Below, piece by piece: positions 1 through 7,551 of a stretch of DNA of 12,500 nt. Below the pieces are notes generated by a model that worked only from the letters and a program-made list of their open reading frames with translations, was not told the origin of the DNA and made no database searches. The first letter of the stretch is position 1, and every line of letters begins with the position of its first letter. The stretch covers positions 1 through 12,500 of the forward strand of contig JAHBMJ010000266.1 of the NCBI GenBank assembly GCA_018398765.1, read 5' to 3'. This DNA comes from Chromera velia. Lineage: Eukaryota; Sar; Chromeraceae. The position numbers and the translations under genes were made by a program.

Positions 1-979
1 TGTACATCTGAAATTTGGCTGGGTTTCTGAGTAAAGGAAGTCTGTGCGATTGAACTTTGTGGGAAGGAATCTTCTTGGTCGAGACTCAATCCTCACCATC
101 GTTCACACACTTTCTGCATAAATCTTCGTGATGTTTATCTTTTTTTTTTCTGTATCAATCAAACAACTGTTGTTTAAGTGTTGTACAAGTGTTGTTTGTG
201 TGTTGCACAACTGTTGCTAAGTGTTGTTCAGGGTTGAAAAGTAAAAAAAAAAAAAAAAAAGATCTCCTCAAATCGCTTATTTTTTTTCTTTTTTTTTTCT
301 CTAGCCGGCGCCTAACTAAAAAAAATAATAAAAAAATGAAGGTCTTATTTTTTTTTTTTAGAATTTTACAAAACTAAAGCTGTTCATAAACTTGAAGCAC
401 TTCAATCTATACGTGATGATCCTCCTGGTGATCGAAAGATATAAGAAATCTCTATTGCCAGCAGACTGTTGAGACTGGTAATTACCGGCAACGAAGGGTT
501 GTTTTCGATCAGTAGAGTCTGTAGAGATCACAACCCTACAATAATGATGAATTTAATGATCAATTTTCTATTGATTTTATTCCAAAATTCTTTTTTTTTT
601 TTTAATGAGGTCCTTGATTTTTTTTTTTTAAGAATTTTTTAGTGTAGGGCCTTGGTCGATCGGACCGGATCGGTCTTGGTGAAACACAATCGTGTCTATT
701 ATCGAGATGAAGAAAGTTTCATAAACAGTCCTAAGAACTACTAAAAACAGTCAAAGGGAGTCAAATATAGTCACCGAGCATTCGACGATATTCGACGGAA
801 AATCAGGGAGACGGTAAGAGACGAAAATGAGTAAGTTAAACTTTTAATTAACTTGAAGGTGAAAACGGTTATAGATTGACTTTAGCTTAACTTGGCCCCA
901 TATATAAAGCATCTTTTCATGCAGATGAAACCTACAATTAATATATACTAGCTAAAGTGTGTGATAATGCATTCTCTAA
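1..979. other. AT-rich non-coding flank
   Basis: No convincing coding region was found on either strand. The stretch is rich in A and T, with several T or A homopolymers (near 139-149, 242-260, 278-299, 349-360, 587-603 and 618-629). The only sizeable open frame, near 189-377, is translated from these homopolymers (Lys and Phe runs) and looks like chance. A short tandem repeat at 167-231 is listed separately. This is the DNA flanking the 3' side of the copia element. Confidence 0.6.
167..231. repeat. Degenerate 11-bp tandem repeat, six units
   Basis: Six consecutive units start at 167, 178, 189, 200, 211 and 221. Each begins with S-TGTTG followed by a variable tail, as in CTGTTGTTTAA, GTGTTGTACAA and GTGTTGTTTGT. 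Five units are 11 bp and one (211-220) is 10 bp. The repeat lies just upstream of an A run. It is a minisatellite-like tract with no visible function. Confidence 0.7.
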
Positions 980-1167
980 GAAATAATATGGGTTAATCTG
1001 GATAACTATCAGACACACGGACTCTTATATGTAAGGTCCTTACGACTGCTAAGAGACTGACATTACGACAAGGTACAACGATCCTTCTGTGTCTTGCAGA
1101 TATCTGTATCATATGATTGATAATACAGATCCTATGAGGATGACGTCAGATTCAGTCACCCCTGGCA
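980..1167 (-). repeat. 3' LTR of the copia element
   Basis: Positions 979-1140 match 6342-6503 without gaps, and I count 8 differences in 162 bases, all transitions. I extend the repeat to 1167 because the following bases (about 1155-1167) resemble 6504-6516 and because, on the minus strand, this end begins with TG directly after a purine-rich tract. The extension requires a 14-bp length difference between the copies and is provisional. The other end lacks the usual CA dinucleotide. Confidence 0.75.
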
Positions 1168-1181
1168 CCCCTGACATCTCC
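1168..1181 (-). other. Candidate polypurine tract
   Basis: On the minus strand this reads GGAGATGTCAGGGG and abuts the TG that I take as the start of the 3' LTR. A purine-rich tract here would prime plus-strand DNA synthesis in an LTR element. It contains two pyrimidine interruptions, so it is a candidate only. Confidence 0.45.
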
Positions 1182-1246
1182 ATTCTGAGACTGGCATGAA
1201 TCTAACTCACAACTCACCCCCTCATGACAGGCAAACAATCCACACT

Positions 1247-1440
1247 TCAATCATAGATCGATTGACCAAAAACAATAGGCTTGGTGAGTGCATTGGCTAC
1301 CTGAATCTCATAAGGAATCCAAACAACGCTGGCAGACAATTGCTTGTATTTCTGAATGCACCAGTCGAGAATATGCTGCATCCCCATATCTGAATCTGCC
1401 ACCCCCGATCTGAACTGATCATGGCAAAGGGTTACAGTCA
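1247..1440 (-). CDS. Copia RNase H C-terminal end of polyprotein
   Basis: This frame continues the RNase H domain after a one-base frame change just upstream (between about 1422 and 1441). The motif ending in NALTKP, preceded by VVWIPYEIQVA, is the conserved C-terminal signature of copia RNase H (compare the ADxxTKP pattern of the family). The residues HDQ and DMGMQHI fit the region between the third and fourth acidic positions. The frame ends at a UGA codon at 1247-1249, only ten residues after the TKP motif, which is about where copia polyproteins normally stop. That makes UGA the natural terminator of this element. The fragment cannot function alone and belongs to the polyprotein that starts far upstream. 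Confidence 0.7.
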
Positions 1441-1466
1441 ATCAAGAACTGTACGGGCATGTCTTT

Positions 1467-3008
1467 CTAAAAATTCCGGCCAAAAGAAATCAGTCGAGGC
1501 ACACGCTTGAGGCACTGCTCAAACCTAACCAATTCTGAAGCTGTGGAGCTGCCCAGCTTGACGGTCGAACGCATCGAACGCCATGCGAAAATGTTGAACA
1601 ATTCATCTCCTGGCTTCCAGGCATGATCACAGAGAAGAGCAATCCATGTATGCCTTCCTTCGTATGTGTTTTTCTTATAAGAGGAATCAATGAAGAAAAC
1701 CATCTTAAGAAGAGGAGAGCGAGACAGACGGCAGAAATTCAGACCTTCTGGATCTTTTTTAATTTCGTGCAGGATTCTGACAGCAATCGCGAGATGCCTG
1801 TGGGTCAGTGTCTTCCCATAGCAAGAAAGAACATCGTACCACACACGACGGAAAGGAGAGAGACGTCCTCCCCAACCCAGACACCCGATCACACTGCTGT
1901 AGATGTCTTTCAGAGACAGATCTGGTTGCTCACCTTCCTGCAGATGAAAATCCTTTTGTTTGCATGAACACGTGCCCTCCACTCCTCTCCGAGGGATCTC
2001 ATATTCTCTGAACAGTTTGTCTGTGTCCACCCCCTCAAGATACGAGGACATTGAGACTCTGCACTCCCCTTTATCTTCTTCAAAGTCCATTCCCGCATAC
2101 TTGAATTTGTATGAAGCTATGTCAAGCCTTGTCATTTTCCCAAACTCCATCTCCCCCTGCAGATGTCGCATCACCCTCTCAACCTGCCCAAAAGCAATCA
2201 GGCCAAAACCGTCATCGATCCAATTGATGAGAACATTCTTCTCTTTATCAACTGCAATCCCCAACTCTATTTTCTCAAACCCTGCCCGCCCCGTTGTCCC
2301 AACCCACTTGTTGTCACAAAGTTTAGACGAGACAGGCATACCATAGAGACCGCGAATGACCTCCCGGATCTGTCTAGGCAAGAGAGATCTGGCGTACTCT
2401 TTCACTCTCTCCCACTTCTCGGGCTTCATGTCTGGATAGGGGTACATATCTAGGATCGGAAGCATCCATGCAGGCATGCGCGCGTAGACTCTCTCTGCAT
2501 TCATGTCAGTAGACTGAAGGAACGCCCCCTTCACATCCCCCACAAAAATCTGTAAAACATAAGCGAGTGCCCAGATTATGCAGAAAAAGATCAGAGCAGG
2601 GACAGGGGTACCTGTGAAGGTATCGATCTTTCTCTTATCCCAGAAGCCCTTCCCGAAGCATTGGGCTTTTGGCACTCTCTTTGTCGCTATAGGGGGAGAG
2701 TGACTGGAAGACGGACTTCCGTTCTTTCCTTCCTTCTCCTTTCCTTTCTCTGCCTCCTTCTCCTTCCATGTGAGCCTCCAGCCAAGATCCATCACCATCT
2801 TGGCCTTTTCCCTCGGAACCGCCCTCCCAAACACCTCCTGCCCGCAGATGTTCTGGAGCCACTCATCTCTTATCGCCTCATTAAACTTCCCATCCCTCAC
2901 CTCTTTCTCCTTTGCTGGAATGTTGGTGGAGCTTTTCTTGAAATCAAAGGCTGCTAGCGCCTCCAATGATTCCAAATGCACTGACCCTTGTTCTGCCCCT
3001 CCCTCGTG
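1467..3008 (-). CDS. Copia reverse transcriptase and RNase H (N-terminal part)
   Basis: This is the RT and most of the RNase H of the copia polyprotein. Visible RT landmarks are the entry motif AVPREK...LGWRLTWK, then CFGKGFWDKRK (copia KARLVxxGF region), GDVKGAFLQ with the first catalytic Asp (codon 2535-2537), LYGMPVSSKL, and the catalytic pair in NWIDDG (2211-2216). The usual copia form is YVDD, so Trp replaces Tyr. RNase H follows, with FFIDSSY (first Asp) and SSTASELVRF (Glu). A Lys/Glu/Ser-rich insertion lies near residues 70-100. The segment is bounded by two in-frame UAG codons (3009-3011 and 1467-1469), and sensible sequence continues in the same frame past both. After 1467 the frame reads on through PVQFLID, likely the next RNase H Asp. 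A start within this segment is not needed if the polyprotein is continuous. Confidence 0.85.
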   Translation of the reverse strand, partial: HEGGAEQGSVHLESLEALAAFDFKKSSTNIPAKEKEVRDGKFNEAIRDEWLQNICGQEVFGRAVPREKAKMVMDLGWRLTWKEKEAEKGKEKEGKNGSPSSSHSPPIATKRVPKAQCFGKGFWDKRKIDTFTGTPVPALIFFCIIWALAYVLQIFVGDVKGAFLQSTDMNAERVYARMPAWMLPILDMYPYPDMKPEKWERVKEYARSLLPRQIREVIRGLYGMPVSSKLCDNKWVGTTGRAGFEKIELGIAVDKEKNVLINWIDDGFGLIAFGQVERVMRHLQGEMEFGKMTRLDIASYKFKYAGMDFEEDKGECRVSMSSYLEGVDTDKLFREYEIPRRGVEGTCSCKQKDFHLQEGEQPDLSLKDIYSSVIGCLGWGGRLSPFRRVWYDVLSCYGKTLTHRHLAIAVRILHEIKKDPEGLNFCRLSRSPLLKMVFFIDSSYKKNTYEGRHTWIALLCDHAWKPGDELFNIFAWRSMRSTVKLGSSTASELVRFEQCLKRVPRLISFGRNF

Positions 3009-3500
3009 CTAAGGATTTCTGAGGAGGTCGGAACAAAACAAGGAGTCATCAGGAGGAATGCCATCTGGGTGAGGGGCTGCGGGTGCATCCCCACCCGCGT
3101 CTGGCGGCACCCCTTCATTCATAACACCCTGCTGCTGTGCGGACAGACCGACACCAATCAGAGGGGGGCCTGGGAAGACTTGGGATTCGATCTCGGTAGG
3201 CAGACGGTTGTCTACGAAATCGAAATAACGCAGTACTTGCTGTTTCCGAATGGGATTGGGCACTATAATTCCCTCTGCACACCACTTTCCACTCCCATCC
3301 CCCACTGGCTAGAGCCATGCTGCAGGGATAGACTTGTGATACGCTTTCCCTGTCTGCATCATCTTAAGATGCCTGCCATTCGCTTCCACAAGCAAACCTG
3401 TATACTTCCTTTGGCTGTCTCCCGGAGGGCCCGCTCCCTGCTGTGGAACCTCTGCCTAGACTTCCACCCCCAGATCCTGGTCGTCGCCTCCTGCGCTTGC
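3009..3500 (-). CDS. Copia polyprotein linker between integrase and RT
   Basis: This region is in the same frame as the RT segment and is interrupted by UAG at 3456-3458, 3309-3311 and 3009-3011. Between the stops the translation looks like real protein, for example the stretches containing GDSQRKYTGLLVEANGRH, KAYHKSIPAAWL and QVLRYFDFVDNRLPTEIES. The last stretch before RT is rich in Gly, Pro, Asp and Ala. No named domain was recognised; in copia elements this is the variable region between the integrase C-terminus and RT. The 5' limit is approximate. The integrase is in another frame, and the switch falls somewhere near 3460-3510, where a run of seven G (C on the plus strand) would be prone to length change. 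Confidence 0.6.
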
Positions 3501-3517
3501 TGCACCCCCCCGTCCTC

Positions 3518-4785
3518 TTAAGCAGCGGTTGCCCCCTCCTGAATCGCACCGATCTGCGGAAGAGCCCCACCACCTTGTGGATAGGCGGCGGGAAGGTTCT
3601 GACCAGAAACCTGCAGAGCAGAGGGCAAAAGCACATTTTCACCCCCAAACACAAGCCTTCCCTTCACAGGGGTCTCCAGGATTCTCTTCACCATACGCCA
3701 CCCCGCAAGTGAACCATCGTGCAAGGGCTCCATGAGGAAAGGGTGTGTGTTGAGAGCCTGAATGCGGTGTTTCTGTGCGCTGTAGTACAAGAGTGCTGCG
3801 ATACGGGGGGACCAAATGTAGAGAAACATACAAAGCTTACCTGAGAGGGAAAGGTCCTTAGGACCATGATGAATCACAACCCAATCCCCTAACGCAAACT
3901 TGCGATCTGGTTTCTCCCCGGTCCTCCACTCATATGCACTCTTTCTATCAGTGGGATGGACAATCTTATCTCCTTCTATGGCTACTGCTATACTGATTTC
4001 GTGTATAAGACTATGGGGAATTCGCTCTCCCTATCTCTCCCCCTCACTCGGAACCAAACACCTGTCCAGAACCACCCTGACCTGATTCCAATGAGTGCGG
4101 ATAGGTCTCTCAGTGAACCCCAAAATCCTTTTGATTCCAGTTGGGGCCCTTTCTAGGAGGATGGGTAGGCTGAACGACCTGCAAGTTTCGATGAACTTAC
4201 CCCCAATCAACTTGGGGGCCCTGTCTGTGAGGATCTTCTTAGGAACGATACCGTAGTAATCGATCCAATCCATCAAGGAATCTGTAGCATCACGGCGGCT
4301 ACGCATCGGAGTGTTGAACTTGCTACAGGTGTGGAGATCTGTCCAAAGATTCCCATACGGGAACCCACTGACCTCTGTATCTTTATCCCCAGGAAACCAC
4401 ATGTCCAAATACACCTCATCCCCGAATTCCTTCACCTTGCTTCTCCGGCTCTTCTCCCAAGTCGCTGCCGTCAACAACTTGTTGACTGCTTGCTTCTGCT
4501 GGCAAGTCCAGCAAGTGGCAGTAATCTCTACTGCCATGGCTGCTGTGATAGACTTTCCGTCCTCCTCGAGGGTAAGACGGAAATATTCAGCCTCCGAGTG
4601 GATTCCGAGACGATCGTGCTCGACTCTTGCCTCCTCTATGTCTAAACAACGCAGCTTACACTGCATACACAGAGCTTGCCTACCACCACCCCACTCACGG
4701 TCAAACTCTGCTTCCCTTTTCTTCGTATTGACAGGGAGAGGAAAGGAAGGGATACGAGAGCAGCAGTGGCCATTCGGTGCATCAA
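3518..4785 (-). CDS. Copia integrase
   Basis: The integrase inserts the DNA copy into the genome. The N-terminal zinc-binding motif is present as H-x5-H-x28-C-x2-C (HDRLGIH ... CWTC). The catalytic core shows Asp in VYLDMWFPG, Asp in ILTDRAPKLIGGKF about 60 residues later, and Glu in GFTERPIRTHW (codon 4109-4111), 37 residues after the second Asp. This fits DDE spacing. A C-terminal region containing FALGDWVVIHHGPKDLS follows. An in-frame UAG at 4031-4033 separates core from C-terminus, but both halves are in the same frame. The frame ends at UAA 3518-3520, after a Gln/Ala/Gly-rich tail. The start is set where this frame takes over from the protease frame, near 4785; the exact point is inferred. 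Confidence 0.8.
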
Positions 4786-5345
4786 CGTACAGTGATGCGA
4801 TGTATAATGCCACGAATGTCTCGCATATCAAAGTACGACGGCGTCTCGCCCGACCTATCAAACGCTGTGCAGGCATCATACGTGACCAACGTGGGAACAT
4901 TGTCATCTGTGAGGTAGAGATACGTGTGGAACAGCCTACCCGTCTCGTCCTCCAGAATCACGGTGCCGATCCCATCGACATTGATCCAAACGCGCTCGGA
5001 CGTTTGGTGGCCATCGCTGTCGCACTTTGCAACGCCGACGTGCGCGGAGTACGGCTGTTTCCGAACCAGAACTCTCTAGAGAACTCTAGCTCTCTGCAAC
5101 CTCCCACGATTCCCCATTCCCCTCTCGGTACCCGTATCTACCATGGCCTGTCTGACATCATGCTGACAGTTCGTATACTGATATATGACACAGTTTGATG
5201 ATTACTGGAAATTAAACGCTGTATAAGGAGAAGGGCGGAAGTTGAGCACATCATACTCTCCGATGACGAACTCACCCGGGTTACCCGGATCTCCTCGAAT
5301 GTGGTTGACTGCTTGAATGCTTGGATGGGGCGGTATTCTTCTCTG
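4785..5345 (-). CDS. Copia aspartic protease region
   Basis: This frame is free of UGA from 5345 to a UGA at 4782-4784, but it contains UAA at 5202-5204 and UAG at 5076-5078. It carries the catalytic aspartic protease motif AMVDTGTERG (DTG codons at 5130-5138). Downstream stretches with WINVDGIGTVILEDE, FHTYLYLTDDNVPTLVTYDA and RDIRGIIH look like protease and linker sequence. Gag lies in a different frame (+1 relative), and the switch must fall between 5275 and 5345, where both frames lack UGA. Some copia elements use a +1 shift between gag and pol, so this could be programmed or a mutation. The standard-code reading frames here are short, which is why the gene is easily missed. Confidence 0.6.
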
Positions 5346-5346
5346 T

Positions 5347-6300
5347 CATATACTTGCTGCACCTACAGGTTGGCTTCTAGTGGCCCAGACGACCACAGCA
5401 CTTGCACTGATTCCCCTCTTTGAGTGATTCACATGTACTGGGGTTCTTGCAGTTGCTCCGACCAGAATGCTAACACTTCTTTTCGGAATTTGAGATGGGT
5501 TTGCCTTTCGGCTGAGACAAGTTGTTTGACTTCTTTGGGGGACGGGCATTGTTGGGTTTTTCTTTGCATGGGAGTCCCATCCCACCTCCAACAAACAGCG
5601 CAATCTCTTCTTTGACAACGGCCCGTATGTCCCCCTGCTTCTTGAGTGCAAGCCCCCCCTTCCGCGGGGCAGACTCATCTCCGTGTACTGTTTTGCACAT
5701 CTCAGTGAGTTTCTGAATGAGTACGTCTAGATCCTTCAGCTGTGCGGATGTGAAAGTTGCCGACCAGACATCCTGCGTCAACTGAGACAGGGATCTGAGT
5801 ACAGCATCGGCCCTCTTCCTCATAGAAACTTCCCCTTTGAGACTATCAGTACGGGTTACCAGGTTTCCATACTGATTAATCACCTCAGTCCCGGTTGATC
5901 TGCTCAATGCGGGGAAAGTCTCCCACTCTCTTTCTACCTCATCGCGTTTCTTTTCATCGTTGTCCTCCCCTGATGACTTGAGGGCATCAATAAAGGCCTT
6001 TTTGTACTTATTGTACTCGGTACTCCCATTGGCATCGTCATAGTTACCCGCTTTCCTCTTTTGAAATACGTTATCTATGACCACCCCTACCCTGGGGTGT
6101 CCTTTTGTTGACTGATAGAGCTGGTCGCATGTCCAACGATCCAGCTTCACCCCGTCAAGGTCTACTTTTCCGTCCAAAATCGAAAGAAAGGAGTCGTAAA
6201 ACCTCGAAAAGGTATTGACCTCATTGACCGCCAAGTCTTTATCGGGTTTGTCGACAAAGAGAGGGAAGACGAGCTTCCCGTCCGTTGCGAACATTTGCAT
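5347..6300 (-). CDS. Copia Gag with CCHC zinc knuckle
   Basis: The start is the ATG at 6298-6300 (MQMFATDGK), 42 bases after the LTR. The first 276 codons run uninterrupted to a UAG at 5470-5472. The body is charged and helical in character (for example KYKKAFIDALKSSGEDNDEKKRDEVE) and ends in a basic, Pro/Ser/Asn-rich tail, typical of Gag. The same frame continues past the UAG to a CCHC knuckle: Cys 5404-5406, Cys 5395-5397, His 5380-5382, Cys 5365-5367. This gives C-x2-C-x4-H-x4-C, with a second in-frame UAG (5377-5379) occupying the first position after His. Gag packages RNA, and the knuckle binds nucleic acid. Under the standard code the protein would lack its knuckle, which is odd for a Gag. 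Confidence 0.7.
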
Positions 6301-6324
6301 AGCCTACTCCAAACCTCCTTTACG

Positions 6325-6342
6325 CTCGCTGGCGTCGTACCA
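6325..6342 (-). other. Candidate tRNA primer-binding site
   Basis: Immediately inside the 5' LTR the minus strand reads TGGTACGACGCCAGCGAG. A PBS normally begins with TGG, the complement of the tRNA CCA end, directly at or within a few bases of the LTR. I could not match this to a particular tRNA. It begins TGGTA like the initiator-Met site of Ty1, but then differs. Confidence 0.5.
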
Positions 6343-6516
6343 GAAATAATATGGGTTAATCTGGATGACTATCAGACACACAGACTCTCATATGTAAGGT
6401 CCTTACAACTGCTAAGAGACTAACATTACGACAAGGTACAACGATCCTTTTGTGTCTTGCAGGTATTTGTATCATATGATTGATAATACAGATCCTATGA
6501 GGAATCACTCCTGCCA
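6343..6516 (-). repeat. 5' LTR of the copia element
   Basis: This is the partner of 980-1167, with a core of 162 bases at 6342-6503 and eight transition differences. The segment 6504-6516 may correspond to 1155-1167, which would mean this copy lacks 14 bases present in the other. It should contain the element's promoter, but I see no unmistakable TATA box. Flanking bases outside the two LTRs do not form a clear target-site duplication. Confidence 0.75.
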
Positions 6517-7130
6517 TGCGGTCAATGGGGGGGTACCCCATTGAAGCCGACGACGACGAGGGCTTTTTGCCAATCAATCCCCCCCTCCTTTCCGACGACG
6601 ACGGATGGAGCTTCAATAAACCTCCCCCCCCATTTAGCCCCTCTCCATTGACTCTCACTGCCGCCCTACAACGTCTTCTTCTGGCAGGCAGTGCATGAGC
6701 ATGAGAGCGGATGACCTGCAGCCACTGACCATGCAACTGGCCACGGTCAACGGAAACCTGAGGAAAGCGAGAAGGCGATCGAAGTTTGTAGTCAAGTAAA
6801 AGAGACATGCCGTCTCTAGCCGTCTCCTGCAAAGTTCGCGAAGCAAGCCAGACAAACACTCCCAGAACTTTATCTTACGATGTACTCTGGCATATCTTTG
6901 ATAGGTGTCTATTCAGGAGTATCTGTAGGTGGCCGTATTACGCATGTACATAGGGCCATTTTCACCTACCTCCATGCCCCTTGCTTCTTCCTGTTTCGCT
7001 CTTCTGTCTTCTGTCCATGAAAGATGGAGCTCGGGCTCGGGCTCAGAAAGAGGAGATCAGCAATGTGACCACCCGGTATGTGAAGCATCAATTCGACAGA
7101 GCTTCGCCCGGCTCGCTGGCACAATGGGTG
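6517..7130. other. Unassigned sequence between elements, possible coding remnant
   Basis: No gene is recognised. On the plus strand, 6516-6698 encodes an acidic, Pro-rich peptide (EADDDEGFLPINPPLLSDDD). A second frame from ATG 6695 to UGA 6899-6901, with one UAA, gives a basic peptide (LRKARRRSKFVVK). The minus strand has a 167-codon frame at 6356-6859 that runs into the LTR. None shows a known motif, and the frames conflict with each other. It could be a host exon remnant or unrelated spacer. Confidence 0.3.
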
Positions 7131-7135
7131 GGTTT

Positions 7136-7316
7136 CCTTGTTCCCTTCCTTCCTTCCTTGCTTCCTTCGAAATTGTTCCCTTATTCCTTCCATCCTTCTT
7201 TCTCTCTTTTTTCCTCTCTCTGTGCCCCACGCTCTTGGCCCTGTGTTGGTGTGTGTCTATGTTCCTCTCGCTCCGCATGTGTATGTGTGTATGTACATGT
7301 GTATGTGTATCCCACC
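7136..7316. repeat. Pyrimidine-rich (CTTC)n tract followed by TG/TATG-rich tract
   Basis: From about 7136 to 7230 the plus strand is almost all pyrimidine, with repeated CTTC units. From about 7244 to 7309 it changes to TG-rich sequence with GTGT and TATG units. These are simple-sequence repeats. Open frames across them translate to Phe/Leu/Ser or Cys/Val runs and are not credible genes. Confidence 0.7.
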
Positions 7317-7415
7317 CCCCGATGATGACAGTGGTGTGCCTACCACTATCGGAGGGGGGCATATAGACATGTAGGCACTCAGGGAGTCCGACGCACCACC
7401 GAAGGAATACAGGCC

Positions 7416-7551
7416 AGTGAGTCATTCAGTCAGCCAGCCAGCCAGTCAGTCAGTCAGTCATACAACCAGTCAGTGAGTCAGTCAGTCAGTCAGAAAGTCA
7501 GTCAGTCAGTCAGTCAGACAACCAGTCAGTGAGTCAGTCAGTCAGTCAGTT
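7416..7551. repeat. GTCA tetranucleotide microsatellite
   Basis: This is a long run of GTCA/CAGT units with sporadic interruptions (GCCA, GTGA, ATACAACC, GAAA). The interruption block beginning ACAACCAGTCAGTGAG appears at 7462 and again at 7518. So a 56-bp segment has been duplicated within the simple repeat. Confidence 0.9.

Larger units (their letters stand above)
980..6516 (-). mobile_element. Ty1/copia-type LTR retrotransposon
   Basis: Two direct repeats flank a polyprotein region read on the minus strand. The coding order is Gag with CCHC knuckle, aspartic protease, integrase, reverse transcriptase, RNase H. Integrase before RT is the copia arrangement. A primer-binding-site candidate adjoins the right repeat and a purine-rich tract adjoins the left one, both where they should be for minus-strand transcription. 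The reading frame changes about four times (near 5275-5345, 4785, 3460-3510 and 1422-1441), and about ten in-frame UAA/UAG codons occur. No target-site duplication was found at the chosen ends. The outer boundaries are uncertain by roughly 10-25 bp, because the 162-bp core repeat (979-1140 and 6342-6503) may be extended by a less similar tail. Confidence 0.85.

Noticed and set aside
4311-5198. 295-codon plus-strand open frame
   Set aside because: It is antisense to the copia integrase and protease, whose DTG, HHCC and DDE motifs are on the minus strand. It is a shadow frame.
6356-6859. 167-codon minus-strand open frame
   Set aside because: It runs through the copia LTR, has no recognisable domain and is contradicted by equally plausible plus-strand frames. 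Probably chance.
6929-7374. Overlapping plus- and minus-strand open frames
   Set aside because: They are built from CTTC- and TG-rich simple repeats, with repetitive composition and no motif.
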